In this document: in pieces, positions 1 through 8,022 of the stretch
How the letters are laid out: every line of letters starts with the position of its first letter
How positions within the stretch are numbered: position 1 is the stretch's first letter
Assembly: GCA_050944035.1 (NCBI GenBank)
Contig: JBMNQH010000006.1
Span: forward strand, 62,001-126,000
DNA length: 64,000 nucleotides
DNA from: JBMNQH01 sp050944035
GTDB taxonomy: Bacteria > Bacillota > Clostridia > Oscillospirales > Oscillospiraceae
Direction: 5' to 3'
Program-made: the position numbers and the translations under genes
Notes under the pieces: generated by a model
Database searches by the model: none
The model's input: the letters and a program-made list of their open reading frames with translations, nothing else
Told to the model about the DNA's origin: nothing

Positions 1-583
1 TGCCTTCCGCGGCAAGCTGCTTCATGACTTGCAGCACTTCACCGACCATTTCCGGATCCAGAGCTGAAGTGGGTTCATCGAACAGCATGATATCGGGGTT
101 CATGCACAGAGCGCGGGCGATGGCAACGCGCTGTTTCTGACCACCGGAGAGTTGAGAAGGATAGGCGTCTGCCTTGTCCATTAAACCAACTTTGCCAAGC
201 ATCATCATAGCCTGTTCATGTGCGGTCTTTTTATCAGCCTTTTTTAGATCGACCGGTGCCAGCATCAGGTTTTGAATGACGTTCAAATTGTTAAACAGAT
301 TAAAGTGCTGGAATACCATACCGATATTTTCACGCACTTTGTTGATGTTGATGTGTTTGTCATCTATGTGATTGCCGTCGACGATAACTGTACCGCCAGT
401 GATGTCCTCCAAGCGGTTCAGGCAGCGCAGAAACGTAGATTTTCCGCTGCCAGACGGGCCGAGGATAACGACAACTTCGCCTTCGTAGATATCTGTGGAG
501 ATGTCCTTTAAAACCTCCAGCTTTCCAAAGCTCTTCTGAAGATGCGACACATGGATTTTTGTATTTTCTTTATTCACGGCCAC
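1..583 (-). CDS. Amino-acid ABC transporter ATP-binding protein (partial, C-terminus outside window)
   Basis: Cytoplasmic ATPase of a polar amino-acid importer (GlnQ/HisP type). Reading leftwards the protein shows Walker A GPSGSGKST, Q-loop region VFQHFNLFNN, signature LSGGQKQRVAIARAL and Walker B IMLFDEPTSAL; about 194 codons are present and the C-terminal third is off the window. I chose the GTG at 581-583 because AGGAGG lies 7 bases upstream; a second in-frame GTG is 6 bases further in. The start overlaps the end of the permease gene by 14 bases, so translation is probably coupled. The substrate cannot be named from the sequence. Confidence 0.93.
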   Translation of the reverse strand, partial: MAVNKENTKIHVSHLQKSFGKLEVLKDISTDIYEGEVVVILGPSGSGKSTFLRCLNRLEDITGGTVIVDGNHIDDKHININKVRENIGMVFQHFNLFNNLNVIQNLMLAPVDLKKADKKTAHEQAMMMLGKVGLMDKADAYPSQLSGGQKQRVAIARALCMNPDIMLFDEPTSALDPEMVGEVLQVMKQLAAEG

Positions 584-1241
584 GGTTTAGCCTCCTCTCA
601 AGACGCTTTGCCACTTTGGACAGAATGGTAATGACGATCAGGTACATGATGGCGACAATGCCCCAGACCTGGAAAGACTGGAACGTGATAGCAACCACGT
701 TCTTTGCCGAGTTGACCAGCTCGGGGAAGCCGATGATGGACAGAATCGAGGTATCCTTTAACGTGATGATAAACTGGTTAATGATGCTGGGGATCATGGT
801 ACGAATGGCCTGCGGCAGTACGATACGGTACATGGAACGCCAGTAAGACAGGCCAAGGCTTCGAGCGGCTTCCATCTGTCCTTTGTCAACAGACTGGATA
901 CCGGCACGGATGATCTCCGCCATATAAGCACCACAGTTCAGAGCCAGGCAGATGGTACCGGCCTGCAATGCAGTCAATGTGAATCGAACGCCCAGAATGT
1001 TGTTACATGCAAATGGGACGCCAAAGAATACGAAGTACGCCAAAACGATCATGGGTACGCCGCGGATGACGTCGATGAAAATACGGGAGATGATGTTGCA
1101 GACACGGTTTTTGACGACGCTCATCAAGCCGAAAATCAGACCCAGAATGCACGCAAAAAACAGGCCGCATAACGCCAAAAGCAGCGTTTGTCCCATTGCC
1201 AGCAGCAAGATTCTGCCATAGACAGAGAGAATTTGTATCAT
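570..1241 (-). CDS. Amino-acid ABC transporter permease (HisM/GlnP family)
   Basis: Inner-membrane permease of 223 residues, usual length for the family. It has about five hydrophobic segments and a typical EAA loop, EAARSLGLSYWRSMYRIVLP, the contact site for the ATPase. The ATG at 1239-1241 is preceded by AAGGAG at 8 bases spacing; an upstream in-frame ATG would lie inside the hairpin at 1263-1287 and has no ribosome site. It follows the binding protein gene and overlaps the ATPase gene, giving order binding protein, permease, ATPase. Importer of a polar or acidic amino acid is likely; exact substrate unknown. Confidence 0.93.
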   Translation of the reverse strand: MIQILSVYGRILLLAMGQTLLLALCGLFFACILGLIFGLMSVVKNRVCNIISRIFIDVIRGVPMIVLAYFVFFGVPFACNNILGVRFTLTALQAGTICLALNCGAYMAEIIRAGIQSVDKGQMEAARSLGLSYWRSMYRIVLPQAIRTMIPSIINQFIITLKDTSILSIIGFPELVNSAKNVVAITFQSFQVWGIVAIMYLIVITILSKVAKRLERRLNRGRE

Positions 1242-1256
1242 AGGGAGTGCTCCTTT

Positions 1257-1287
1257 AAAAAAGCGGGGCACCTATGCGGTGCCCCGC
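1257..1287 (-). terminator. Intrinsic terminator/attenuator between binding-protein and permease genes
   Basis: On the minus strand a perfect 10-bp GC stem GCGGGGCACC / GGTGCCCCGC with a 5-base loop is followed by six T. It sits between the binding-protein stop and the permease ribosome site, only 15 bases from the permease ATG, so it should let the binding protein be made in excess over the membrane parts. Confidence 0.85.
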
Positions 1288-1307
1288 CTGAAGTTCAATG
1301 TTCTGAA

Positions 1308-2117
1308 TTAGCCGAGGTAGCTGCTGATGATTTCATCATAGGTGCCGTTTTCCTTGATGTTGGCAAGGCCGGCGTTAAAGAGGTCGAGCAGTTCCTGATT
1401 GTCAGAATTGAAGATGGCAAAGCCATAGGGAGAACCTTCATTTTCAGAGCCTTCCACAATCTTCAGAGCAAGGTCGCCTTCCTTGATGGAGGCGGACATA
1501 ATGGGGGTATCCTCGAAGCAGGCAACGGTCTGGCCGCCGATAACAGCCTGATACATGGTGGGAGAATCCTCGAAGTATACGATTGTAAAGCCGTATTCAT
1601 CCTTCAGGCTTTCTGCGTAAGTAGCGCCCTGGGTACCGGTCTTAACGGCGACGGTCTTACCGTTCAGGTCCTCAAAGGAGGCAATTTCAGAATCCTCAGC
1701 AACTGCCATGCACTGAGTAGCAGTGTAATAACCATCGGAGAAGATCCAGCCAGATTCTTTGCGCTCATCGGTGATGGAGGCACCAGCGATCATGCCATCT
1801 GCCTGGCCAGCCTGACAAGCTGCGATGGAAGCATCCCAACCGAGGCTCTTCAGTTCATACTCAAACCCCTGATCCTCTGCAATTGCCTTCAGAATGTCAA
1901 CATCGATGCCGACAAACTCGCCGTTTTCGTCGGTGTATTCAAAGGGCTTAAAAACAGTGTCTGTTGCGATAACCCACTTTTTATCAGAAGTGGAGGTTTC
2001 GGACTTATCGGCAGTGTCATCCTTTGTTTTGGAGTCTTTTGCATCACCACCGCAGCCGGTAAGCAATATACAAGCCATGATTCCAAGGCTCAGCAGAAGC
2101 GCGAGAGACTTTTTCAT
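1308..2117 (-). CDS. Amino-acid ABC transporter substrate-binding lipoprotein
   Basis: Extracytoplasmic binding protein of family SBP_bac_3, 269 residues. N-terminus MKKSLALLLSLGIMACILLTGC is a lipoprotein signal with lipobox LTGC, then a Ser/Thr/Asp/Lys-rich linker, then the two-lobe domain (WVIATDTVFKPFEY, GIDVDILKAIAED, GKTVAVKTGTQGATYAE). The ATG at 2115-2117 follows AAGGA by about 10 bases; an in-frame TTG nine bases upstream is less likely. First gene of the importer operon with a sigma-A promoter about 70 bases upstream. Confidence 0.93.
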   Translation of the reverse strand: MKKSLALLLSLGIMACILLTGCGGDAKDSKTKDDTADKSETSTSDKKWVIATDTVFKPFEYTDENGEFVGIDVDILKAIAEDQGFEYELKSLGWDASIAACQAGQADGMIAGASITDERKESGWIFSDGYYTATQCMAVAEDSEIASFEDLNGKTVAVKTGTQGATYAESLKDEYGFTIVYFEDSPTMYQAVIGGQTVACFEDTPIMSASIKEGDLALKIVEGSENEGSPYGFAIFNSDNQELLDLFNAGLANIKENGTYDEIISSYLG

Positions 2118-2190
2118 TGTAATCAATTCCTTTCATATTTTGCAGGAAAGCGGGAGAAAACTTTCAGCCGCAAATCCTAGAGTCAGGTTC

Positions 2191-2219
2191 ATTATAAAAT
2201 GCTTTTATACTTTGGTCAA
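2191..2219 (-). promoter_or_regulatory. Sigma-A promoter of the amino-acid ABC operon
   Basis: On the minus strand TTGACC (2214-2219), 17-bp spacer, TATAAT (2191-2196). Transcription would start about 65 bases before the binding-protein ATG; the leader is too short for a riboswitch. Confidence 0.8.
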
Positions 2220-2271
2220 GAAAAAATACAAAGTTTATTGACAAATTCTTGTTGAATTTGGAAGAAAAAAC

Positions 2272-2304
2272 AAAAAAGTAGAGCGCGAAAGTAGAGCGCG
2301 CTAC
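2272..2304 (-). terminator. Probable terminator of the peptidase C26 gene
   Basis: Minus strand reads a GC-rich imperfect hairpin built from a repeated CGCGCTCTAC unit, followed by TTTTTTG. The plus strand shows an 11-bp direct repeat AGTAGAGCGCG twice, two bases apart. The stem has a bulge, so this is a moderate call. Confidence 0.5.
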
Positions 2305-2426
2305 AAGGTGAAAATTGAAAAATCAGAAAATAAACGAATTGTGGATGTTCAAAATATGCAAAAACAGGGATTTTATTTGAAATAAACGTACAAAAGCAAT
2401 GCAAAACTTTGCCGTTTTTACCTGAA

Positions 2427-3140
2427 TCAGATGTTTGAGCGTTTTGTGGAGGCCACGAAAGTGGCGAACAGAGCGCGGCTGTCCTGTTCCTGCAAATAAG
2501 AAAATTCAGGATGCCACTGTACAGCCCAGACAAACCGCCTGTCTGGCATAGAAACAGCTTCAACAAGACCGTCGGGGGCCCAGGCCATTGGCCTCAAGCT
2601 TGAGGCGAGTGCCCGGATTCCCTGGTGATGGTAGCTGTTGACCGCAAGTTGCTCTTTTTTCAGCACGCGATACAGTGGAGATGCAGGAGCAATGGCTACA
2701 CTATGCGACGGAATATGGTAAGGAGGCTTCTGCTGGTGTTTTACTTCGGATGCCGTTTGTGTGGGAATGTCCTGATAGAGTGTCCCGCCCAGTGCCACAT
2801 TGAGAAACTGGATACCACGACAGATTCCGAGGATAGACTTGTCCTGTGCAAGCGCTGCGGTCAGAAGTGCCTGTTCCATGCGATCCCGTTCTGAACAGCA
2901 TACCCCGCACAGAGCAATTGCCGTCTCACCGTACAGCGTGGGTGTGACATCCTGTCCGCCTGTGAGTAAAAATCCGTCACAGGTGTTCACCAGCTGCTGG
3001 ATGGTGTCGGGGTTGTCAGTCAGAGGCAGCATGACAGGAATGCCTCCGGCCTGTGCGATGCCTTCCATATAGCCGGGAAGCATCCAGTAGCTGTTTTTCT
3101 CTTCGTCCACCAATGGAATCAGACCAATTATCGATTTCAT
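2427..3140 (-). CDS. Gamma-glutamyl-gamma-aminobutyrate hydrolase family protein (peptidase C26, class I amidotransferase fold)
   Basis: 237 residues, the normal size for PuuD-like hydrolases. Visible motifs: LLTGGQDVTPTLYGE, nucleophile elbow GICRGIQFLN (Cys), oxyanion region GGTLYQD, SYHHQGI, and the His-Glu of the triad in AVQWHPEF. The ATG at 3138-3140 has GGAGGG six bases upstream. Family members hydrolyse gamma-glutamyl amides; this gene is not beside putrescine genes, so the substrate is open. It lies downstream of nothing co-directional and upstream of the amino-acid importer, which has its own promoter. Confidence 0.88.
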   Translation of the reverse strand: MKSIIGLIPLVDEEKNSYWMLPGYMEGIAQAGGIPVMLPLTDNPDTIQQLVNTCDGFLLTGGQDVTPTLYGETAIALCGVCCSERDRMEQALLTAALAQDKSILGICRGIQFLNVALGGTLYQDIPTQTASEVKHQQKPPYHIPSHSVAIAPASPLYRVLKKEQLAVNSYHHQGIRALASSLRPMAWAPDGLVEAVSMPDRRFVWAVQWHPEFSYLQEQDSRALFATFVASTKRSNI

Positions 3141-3211
3141 CTAGATCCCTCCAGTATCCAAACCCGTCGGTTGTTTTTTTGATTATACTGCGTGAAAAAC
3201 CAGAAATCCAC

Positions 3212-3249
3212 AAAAAATTCCCTGATTCTGTGAGATCAGGGAATTTTTT
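3212..3249. terminator. Bidirectional terminator
   Basis: AAAAAATTCCCTGAT (3212-3226) pairs perfectly with ATCAGGGAATTTTTT (3235-3249). It lies just after the small Cys-rich gene on the minus strand and has T runs in both directions. Confidence 0.85.
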
Positions 3250-3333
3250 ATACGTTAATATGTCAAAATGAGACTGCATGGAAGCCATGTTGCCATCCGT
3301 ATTGAGAAGGCAGATAAGAATCAGGGGCATTTT

Positions 3334-3483
3334 TTATTGAAGGATTATAATCTCAAAGCGATCCAGGGCATACTCACAGTTATAGCAACAGGCATCCGCA
3401 CCAAGACCCTGACATTCTGCCTCTTTTCGTTCCGGACAGTCCAGACAGATTTGAGGCAGGGGTTGTTTTTCCCGATATTCCAT
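3334..3483 (-). CDS. Small cysteine-rich protein, 49 residues, function unknown
   Basis: Minus-strand reading frame with ATG at 3481-3483, ribosome site GAGGT nine bases upstream, stop TAA at 3334-3336 and a terminator directly after. The peptide begins MEYREKQPLPQICLDCPER and contains C13, C16, C24, C32, C33 and C36, i.e. a C-x2-C pair followed by a CC-x2-C cluster, suggesting zinc or iron-sulfur binding. I do not recognise the family. It is transcribed away from the ribbon-helix-helix gene at 3582, which could regulate it. Confidence rests on the start/stop/terminator arrangement, not on homology. Confidence 0.7.
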   Translation of the reverse strand: MEYREKQPLPQICLDCPERKEAECQGLGADACCYNCEYALDRFEIIILQ

Positions 3484-3581
3484 AGAAATTACCTCGTTTT
3501 GTAATCTAATTTGTATGTGAAAAATGAATCTATATTAAGCATACAATAGAGAATACAATAAAACAAGAGGTGAGGTGAAAA

Positions 3582-3767
3582 ATGTCAGATTTTATTCCAA
3601 AGCAATATAAGAAAGAGCCGATTACAATTCGGATTAGTGTTGAGAAACTGAGAATGATTGATCAAGCCGCAGAAGAATTTGATATGAGCAGAAGTGCGTT
3701 TATTAATCAGTGTATTGATTACGCGTTGGATCATATTCACAAGCTTCCGGATCAGAATAGCAGATAA
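3582..3767 (+). CDS. Ribbon-helix-helix (CopG/Arc-type) DNA-binding protein
   Basis: 61 residues. The segment EPITIRISVEKLRMIDQAAE followed by EFDMSRSAFINQCIDYALD matches a ribbon-helix-helix fold: a beta strand then two helices. The ribosome site is GAGGTGAGG before the ATG, and a terminator follows the stop by a few bases, so it is a monocistron. No toxin or partner gene is adjacent. It may be a stand-alone regulator, perhaps of itself and of the divergent Cys-rich gene. Confidence 0.8.
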   Translation: MSDFIPKQYKKEPITIRISVEKLRMIDQAAEEFDMSRSAFINQCIDYALDHIHKLPDQNSR

Positions 3768-3774
3768 GCAATTG

Positions 3775-3814
3775 AAAAGGTGGCAACTGCAAAATAAGCG
3801 GTTGCCACCTTTTT
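3775..3814 (+). terminator. Terminator of the ribbon-helix-helix gene
   Basis: AAAAGGTGGCAAC (3775-3787) pairs with GTTGCCACCTTTTT (3801-3814). Confidence 0.9.
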
Positions 3815-3826
3815 AATTGCTTTCAT

Positions 3827-3946
3827 TTGGCAGGTAAACATCTGGATGATATAGGATTAAAAATCCATGAGATACATGCCAATATTGATTTACGTGAAAT
3901 TACTTTTCTGTGTAATCTTATGGATACGGGCAATGAAAAGTTATAA
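3827..3946 (+). pseudogene. Possible gene remnant (39-codon open stretch)
   Basis: An open frame from a TTG at 3827 to TAA at 3944-3946 translates with protein-like composition, including GLKIHEIHANIDLREITFLC and ending MDTGNEKL. There is no ribosome site or ATG and it starts inside the preceding terminator's flank, so it looks like the 3' scrap of a lost gene. The rest of 3815-3990 shows nothing I can name. Confidence 0.3.
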
Positions 3947-3995
3947 GAAGTGTACAGCTGACTCCTGGAATGTTTACAGAAAAATCAAAAATACT

Positions 3996-4035
3996 ATACA
4001 TGTATCTTGACAGATAAGTAGACTGGAACTAAAAT
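3996..4035 (+). promoter_or_regulatory. nadB promoter with adjacent palindrome (candidate NiaR operator)
   Basis: TTGACA (4007-4012), 17-bp spacer, TAAAAT (4030-4035). The 10-bp palindrome ATACATGTAT (3996-4005) abuts the -35 box. Because the operon carries its own NiaR repressor, this palindrome is a reasonable but unproven operator. Confidence 0.7.
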
Positions 4036-4092
4036 ATCATAAACTTCTTTGTTCCATTGAGAAGTGTATTCCATACAAGATTAGGAGATAAA

Positions 4093-5382
4093 ATGAACCA
4101 AACCTGTGATGTCGTAATCGTAGGTACTGGGGTTGCAGGATTATACTGTGCACTCAATTTGCCGGAGCGGTTTCATATCCGTATCATCACCAAACACGAA
4201 GCAGATAACGCGAACTCTTTTCTGGCACAGGGCGGAATCTGTGTTTTGCGTGGTGAAGACGATTATAACGACTATTATGAAGATACTATGCGTGCGGGGC
4301 ACTATGAAAATAATCCCCGGACTGTGGAACTGGTGCTCCGCAGCTCAAACAGCATTATTTTAGACCTTTTGCGGCTCGGCGTCCGGTTTAACCGTACCCC
4401 GGAAGGAACACTTGACTATACCAAAGAGGGCGCGCATTCGCGGCCTCGTATTCTGTTTCATCAGGATGTGACTGGAAACGAAATTACAAGTACACTGTTG
4501 GAACAGGTGCGGAAGCGGCCCAATATTACAGTTGATGAATACACCACAATGATAGATATTATCTCCAGGGACAATGTCTGTGGAGGTGTGGTCGTATCGG
4601 GCCCGGATAAGCAGTTGTATACCATCTCAGCCAATCATGTTGTGCTTGCATGCGGCGGTCTCGGCGGTCTTTATAAAAACTCCACCAGCTTTCCGCACAT
4701 TACCGGCGACGCTCTGGCGATTGCATTGCGGCATCAGGTGGAAATAGAACATCTGAATTACATCCAGATTCATCCGACTACGTTATTTTCCCATAAAGCC
4801 GGCCGGAGATTTCTGATTTCGGAATCCGTCCGGGGTGAAGGTGCCCTGCTGTTGGACAAGCACGGCAATAGATTTACCGACGAGCTGCAGCCCCGTGATG
4901 TGGTAAGCAAGGCCATCTGGAAACAGATGGAGATTGACGGGACTGAACACGTTTGGGAGGATATGCGTCCTCTCAGCGAAACAATGATCTTAAACCATTT
5001 TCCCAACATCTACCAGCAATGTCTGGAGGAAGGATTTGACGCACGATATGAGCCCGTACCGGTCGTTCCGGCACAGCATTATTTAATGGGCGGCATCAAG
5101 GTGGATCTTGCCAGCCGCACCTCCATGTCTGGCCTTTACGCCTGCGGGGAAACCAGTTGTAACGGTATCCATGGCAAGAACCGGCTTGCCAGCAATTCTC
5201 TGCTGGAGGCCATGGTCTTTGCCCAGCGGGCGGCGAACGATATCATATTTGGCCCGAAAAGAGCAACTCCCATTTTCTGTGACGTGGATCTTACACAGTA
5301 TGAGGATCTGGATGCACTGTTTGCAAATTACCGTGATCTTGTACTGCAAACGATAGAAAGGTTAGAAAATCACAATGACTGA
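4093..5382 (+). CDS. nadB: L-aspartate oxidase
   Basis: FAD enzyme making iminoaspartate from aspartate, first step of NAD synthesis; cytoplasmic. Seen: Rossmann motif GTGVAGLYCAL, NSFLAQGGI, HSRPRILFHQDVTGNEI, RRFLISESVRGEGALL, HYLMGGI and FAD-binding GETSCNGIHGKNRLASNSLL. ATG at 4093 follows AGGAG closely; an ATG 36 bases upstream has no ribosome site. At 429 residues it lacks most of the C-terminal helical domain of the roughly 540-residue enterobacterial enzyme. In an anaerobe fumarate rather than oxygen is the likely electron acceptor. Overlaps nadC by 8 bases. Confidence 0.95.
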   Translation: MNQTCDVVIVGTGVAGLYCALNLPERFHIRIITKHEADNANSFLAQGGICVLRGEDDYNDYYEDTMRAGHYENNPRTVELVLRSSNSIILDLLRLGVRFNRTPEGTLDYTKEGAHSRPRILFHQDVTGNEITSTLLEQVRKRPNITVDEYTTMIDIISRDNVCGGVVVSGPDKQLYTISANHVVLACGGLGGLYKNSTSFPHITGDALAIALRHQVEIEHLNYIQIHPTTLFSHKAGRRFLISESVRGEGALLLDKHGNRFTDELQPRDVVSKAIWKQMEIDGTEHVWEDMRPLSETMILNHFPNIYQQCLEEGFDARYEPVPVVPAQHYLMGGIKVDLASRTSMSGLYACGETSCNGIHGKNRLASNSLLEAMVFAQRAANDIIFGPKRATPIFCDVDLTQYEDLDALFANYRDLVLQTIERLENHND

Positions 5383-6226
5383 AGTTACTATGAAGCTGAA
5401 TGTTGATCGACTGCTTCTGATGGCTCTGCAAGAGGATATTACCAGTGAGGATGTTTCTACAAACGCAGTGATGCCGAGTGCCCGGCAGGGTGAGGTACAG
5501 CTGATTTGTAAGGAGGACGGCGTGATCGCCGGTCTGGATGTTTATGCCCGTGTGTTCCACCTGTTGGATGATAAGACTGTGGTGGATTTACACTGCAAGG
5601 ACGGCGATCTTGTGAAAGATGGGCAAGTGCTTGCTGTCGTCCATGGAGACATCCGTGTTTTGCTCTCCGGTGAGCGGGTCGCTTTGAATTACCTGCAGCG
5701 TATGAGCGGCATTGCAACGTATACTTCCCAAGTAGCTCAGATGCTTGAGGGGAGCAAGACCACACTGCTGGATACCCGGAAAACTACGCCGAACTGCCGT
5801 ATTTTTGAAAAATACGCCGTTCGTGTAGGTGGCGGCTGTAACCATCGCTACAATCTGTCTGATGGTATTCTACTCAAGGATAATCACGTTGCTGCCGCCG
5901 GCGGAATTACCAATGCTGTGCGGATGGCCAGAGAGTATGCCCCCTTTGTACGCAAGATTGAAGTCGAGGTAGAAACAATAGAGCAGGTGAAGGAAGCCGT
6001 TGCCGCCGGTGCAGATATTATCATGCTGGACAATATGACTGCCGATCAGATGGCGGAAGCAGTCTCTATTATCGATGGGCGTGCGGAAACCGAGTGCTCT
6101 GGAAATGTGACTCGAGAGAATGTTGAGCAGCTCATCGACCTGGGTGTCGACTATATTTCCAGTGGAGCTTTGACCCATTCTTCTCCCATCCTCGACATCT
6201 CCATGAAGAATCTCCATGCAATCTAA
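5375..6226 (+). CDS. nadC: Nicotinate-nucleotide pyrophosphorylase (carboxylating)
   Basis: Quinolinate phosphoribosyltransferase, 283 residues, converts quinolinate and PRPP to nicotinate mononucleotide. Visible: ALQEDITSEDVSTNAV, LNYLQRMSGIAT, LLDTRKTTPNCRIFEKYAVR with the PRPP-binding DTRKT, GGCNHRYNLSDGILLKDNH, KIEVEVET, DIIMLDNM and DYISSGALTHS. The start overlaps the end of nadB, implying coupling; an in-frame ATG at 5390 is an alternative. Second gene of the nadB-nadC-niaR-nadA operon. Confidence 0.96.
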   Translation: MTEVTMKLNVDRLLLMALQEDITSEDVSTNAVMPSARQGEVQLICKEDGVIAGLDVYARVFHLLDDKTVVDLHCKDGDLVKDGQVLAVVHGDIRVLLSGERVALNYLQRMSGIATYTSQVAQMLEGSKTTLLDTRKTTPNCRIFEKYAVRVGGGCNHRYNLSDGILLKDNHVAAAGGITNAVRMAREYAPFVRKIEVEVETIEQVKEAVAAGADIIMLDNMTADQMAEAVSIIDGRAETECSGNVTRENVEQLIDLGVDYISSGALTHSSPILDISMKNLHAI

Positions 6227-6245
6227 TGAAGAAAGAGGTGTTCAC

Positions 6246-6797
6246 TTGAAATCAGCAGAGCGCCGGGCAGAAATTTTGAACATACTGCAACATAGGGATG
6301 TTCCAATTGCAGCAAAAGACTTGGCCGCGCATTTTCATGTCAGCCGTCAGGTTATTGTGCAGGACATCGCAGTGATTCGAGCAACGTTTCCCGGTATTGT
6401 TTCCACTTGTCGGGGCTATACCATAAGCAAACAGAGTTGCTGTTATAGCCGCGAGTTTAAAGTTTGCCACACCGCCGAGGAGGCTGCCAGAGAGCTGAAC
6501 CTGATTGTCGATTGCGGAGGTGCAATAAAAAATGTCAGCATCAAACATCGGATATATGGGCGAATTATGGTAGAAATGGATATCAGCTCCCGTCAGGATG
6601 TGGAGGAGTTCCTCGAACTGTTGCAATCGGGAAAATCCACACTGCTTGCGAATGCAGCTGCGGGATATCACTACCATTTGGTCGAAGCCGCAAGTGAAGA
6701 GCGGTTGGATCTGATCGCTGCACGACTCGAAGAGGCGGGATTTTTGGCTCCGCTCACCCCGTGGGAAAAAGAAACAGAGGGAGAAAGCAATCAATGA
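6246..6797 (+). CDS. niaR: Niacin-responsive transcriptional repressor NiaR
   Basis: 183 residues with an N-terminal winged helix (RRAEILNILQ, then DLAAHFHVSRQVIVQDIAVIR) and a C-terminal 3H domain with conserved His in CHTAEE, IKHRIYG and GYHYHLVEA. Family members sense nicotinate, bind nickel or zinc, and repress NAD synthesis or niacin uptake genes. I start at TTG 6246, five bases after AGAGGTG; the upstream ATG at 6216 lies inside nadC without a ribosome site. Its place within the operon implies autoregulation. Confidence 0.9.
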   Translation: MKSAERRAEILNILQHRDVPIAAKDLAAHFHVSRQVIVQDIAVIRATFPGIVSTCRGYTISKQSCCYSREFKVCHTAEEAARELNLIVDCGGAIKNVSIKHRIYGRIMVEMDISSRQDVEEFLELLQSGKSTLLANAAAGYHYHLVEAASEERLDLIAARLEEAGFLAPLTPWEKETEGESNQ

Positions 6798-7711
6798 AGG
6801 TTCAAGAATTACAAAAAGAAATTCTGCGATTAAAGAAGGAGAATGATATTTGTATTCTGGCGCATACCTATCAGAGTCAGCCGATTCTGGAGGTCGCGGA
6901 TTATGTAGGCGATTCCTATGGACTCAGCATACAGGCCGGCAAGAGTACACACCAAAATATTCTGATGTGCGGCGTCCGGTTTATGGCCGAAACCTGCAAA
7001 GTTCTGTGTTCGGACAAACATGTATATCTTGCCAATCCCGTTGCGAGCTGTCCCATGGCGGAACAGCTGGATTTGAAAACGCTGGAGGATCTCAAGCGGC
7101 AGTATCCGGGTTATGCAGTAGTGGTTTATATCAACACTACCTCCGAAATCAAGACCGCCTGTGATGTGTGCGTGACTTCTTCCTCTGCGGTGCAGATCTG
7201 CCGAACGATAGATTCAGACAAAATTCTGTTTATTCCGGACCCCAATCTGGGACAGTATGTAGCATCTCAGCTGCCCGAAAAACAGTTTGCCTTTTACAGT
7301 GGAGGCTGTCCGTATCATATGCGGGCTGGAAAAGCGGATGTAGAACGTATGAAGTCCGCACATCCCGGTGCGCTTCTGCTTGTCCACCCGGAGTGTCGGG
7401 CAGAAGTCGTCTCCGCAGCGGATTATGTCGGTTCCACCACTGGGATTATGGAGTATGCGAAAATATCCGAGGCAGAGGAGTTCATCATCGGTACGGAAAA
7501 CAGCATTGTGGAACATCTGCAATACGATTACCCGAACAAAAGATTCTATTCCCTATCTACCGGATTGACCTGTGTGGATATGCGGATCACCACATTGATG
7601 GACGTCTATAACTGTATTCAGGGTACCGGTGGAGAGGAGATTGTTCTCCCGGACAGCGTTATAGCCGGTGCCAGCCGATGCATCAACCGTATGATAGCGT
7701 TGGGCGGTTGA
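6794..7711 (+). CDS. nadA: Quinolinate synthase A
   Basis: 305 residues; condenses iminoaspartate with dihydroxyacetone phosphate using a [4Fe-4S] cluster. Seen: ILAHTYQSQPILEVADYVGDSY, LMCGVRFMAET, NPVASCPMA, VVYINTTSEIKT, IPDPNLGQYV, HPECRAEV and LSTGLTCVDMR, with Cys at the cluster positions. ATG at 6794 overlaps the niaR stop (ATGA), and GAGGGAGA precedes it. NadA at the end, separated from nadB by two genes, is an uncommon order for this pathway. Confidence 0.95.
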   Translation: MKVQELQKEILRLKKENDICILAHTYQSQPILEVADYVGDSYGLSIQAGKSTHQNILMCGVRFMAETCKVLCSDKHVYLANPVASCPMAEQLDLKTLEDLKRQYPGYAVVVYINTTSEIKTACDVCVTSSSAVQICRTIDSDKILFIPDPNLGQYVASQLPEKQFAFYSGGCPYHMRAGKADVERMKSAHPGALLLVHPECRAEVVSAADYVGSTTGIMEYAKISEAEEFIIGTENSIVEHLQYDYPNKRFYSLSTGLTCVDMRITTLMDVYNCIQGTGGEEIVLPDSVIAGASRCINRMIALGG

Positions 7712-7819
7712 AAATAGATGGGTATGGCCTATGACCAATTTGAGGTCGTACCTGATGGTTGCTTTTTGGGGCCAACTGCAGAAAAGTTGAATTCTATATG
7801 ATCGTAGAGAGAAAAGATG

Positions 7820-7862
7820 AAAACCACACACCTGATACAGTGCGTATCAGGTATGCGGTTTT
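7820..7862 (+). terminator. Terminator of the nad operon
   Basis: AAAACCACACACCTGATAC pairs (one or two mismatches) with GTATCAGGTATGCGGTTTT. Beyond it, 7863-8020 contains no gene I can support. Confidence 0.8.
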
Positions 7863-8022
7863 GGTTTGGCGATAGACTGAACAAGTAACCCCCTTGTGCT
7901 TTCGAACGGCAAAAGAAGGTTCGCTCTATCGTAAAGGGTATATCATTTTGTGGACAAAAGGAATCTAGGCATCAATTATCTTCTATTCACCGATAAAGAC
8001 CTGGGCTTGGTACTTCCATACT

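Noticed and set aside
1188..2180. 330-codon plus-strand frame over the binding-protein gene
   Set aside because: Antisense to a lipoprotein gene with signal, lipobox, promoter and ribosome site; the frame has none.
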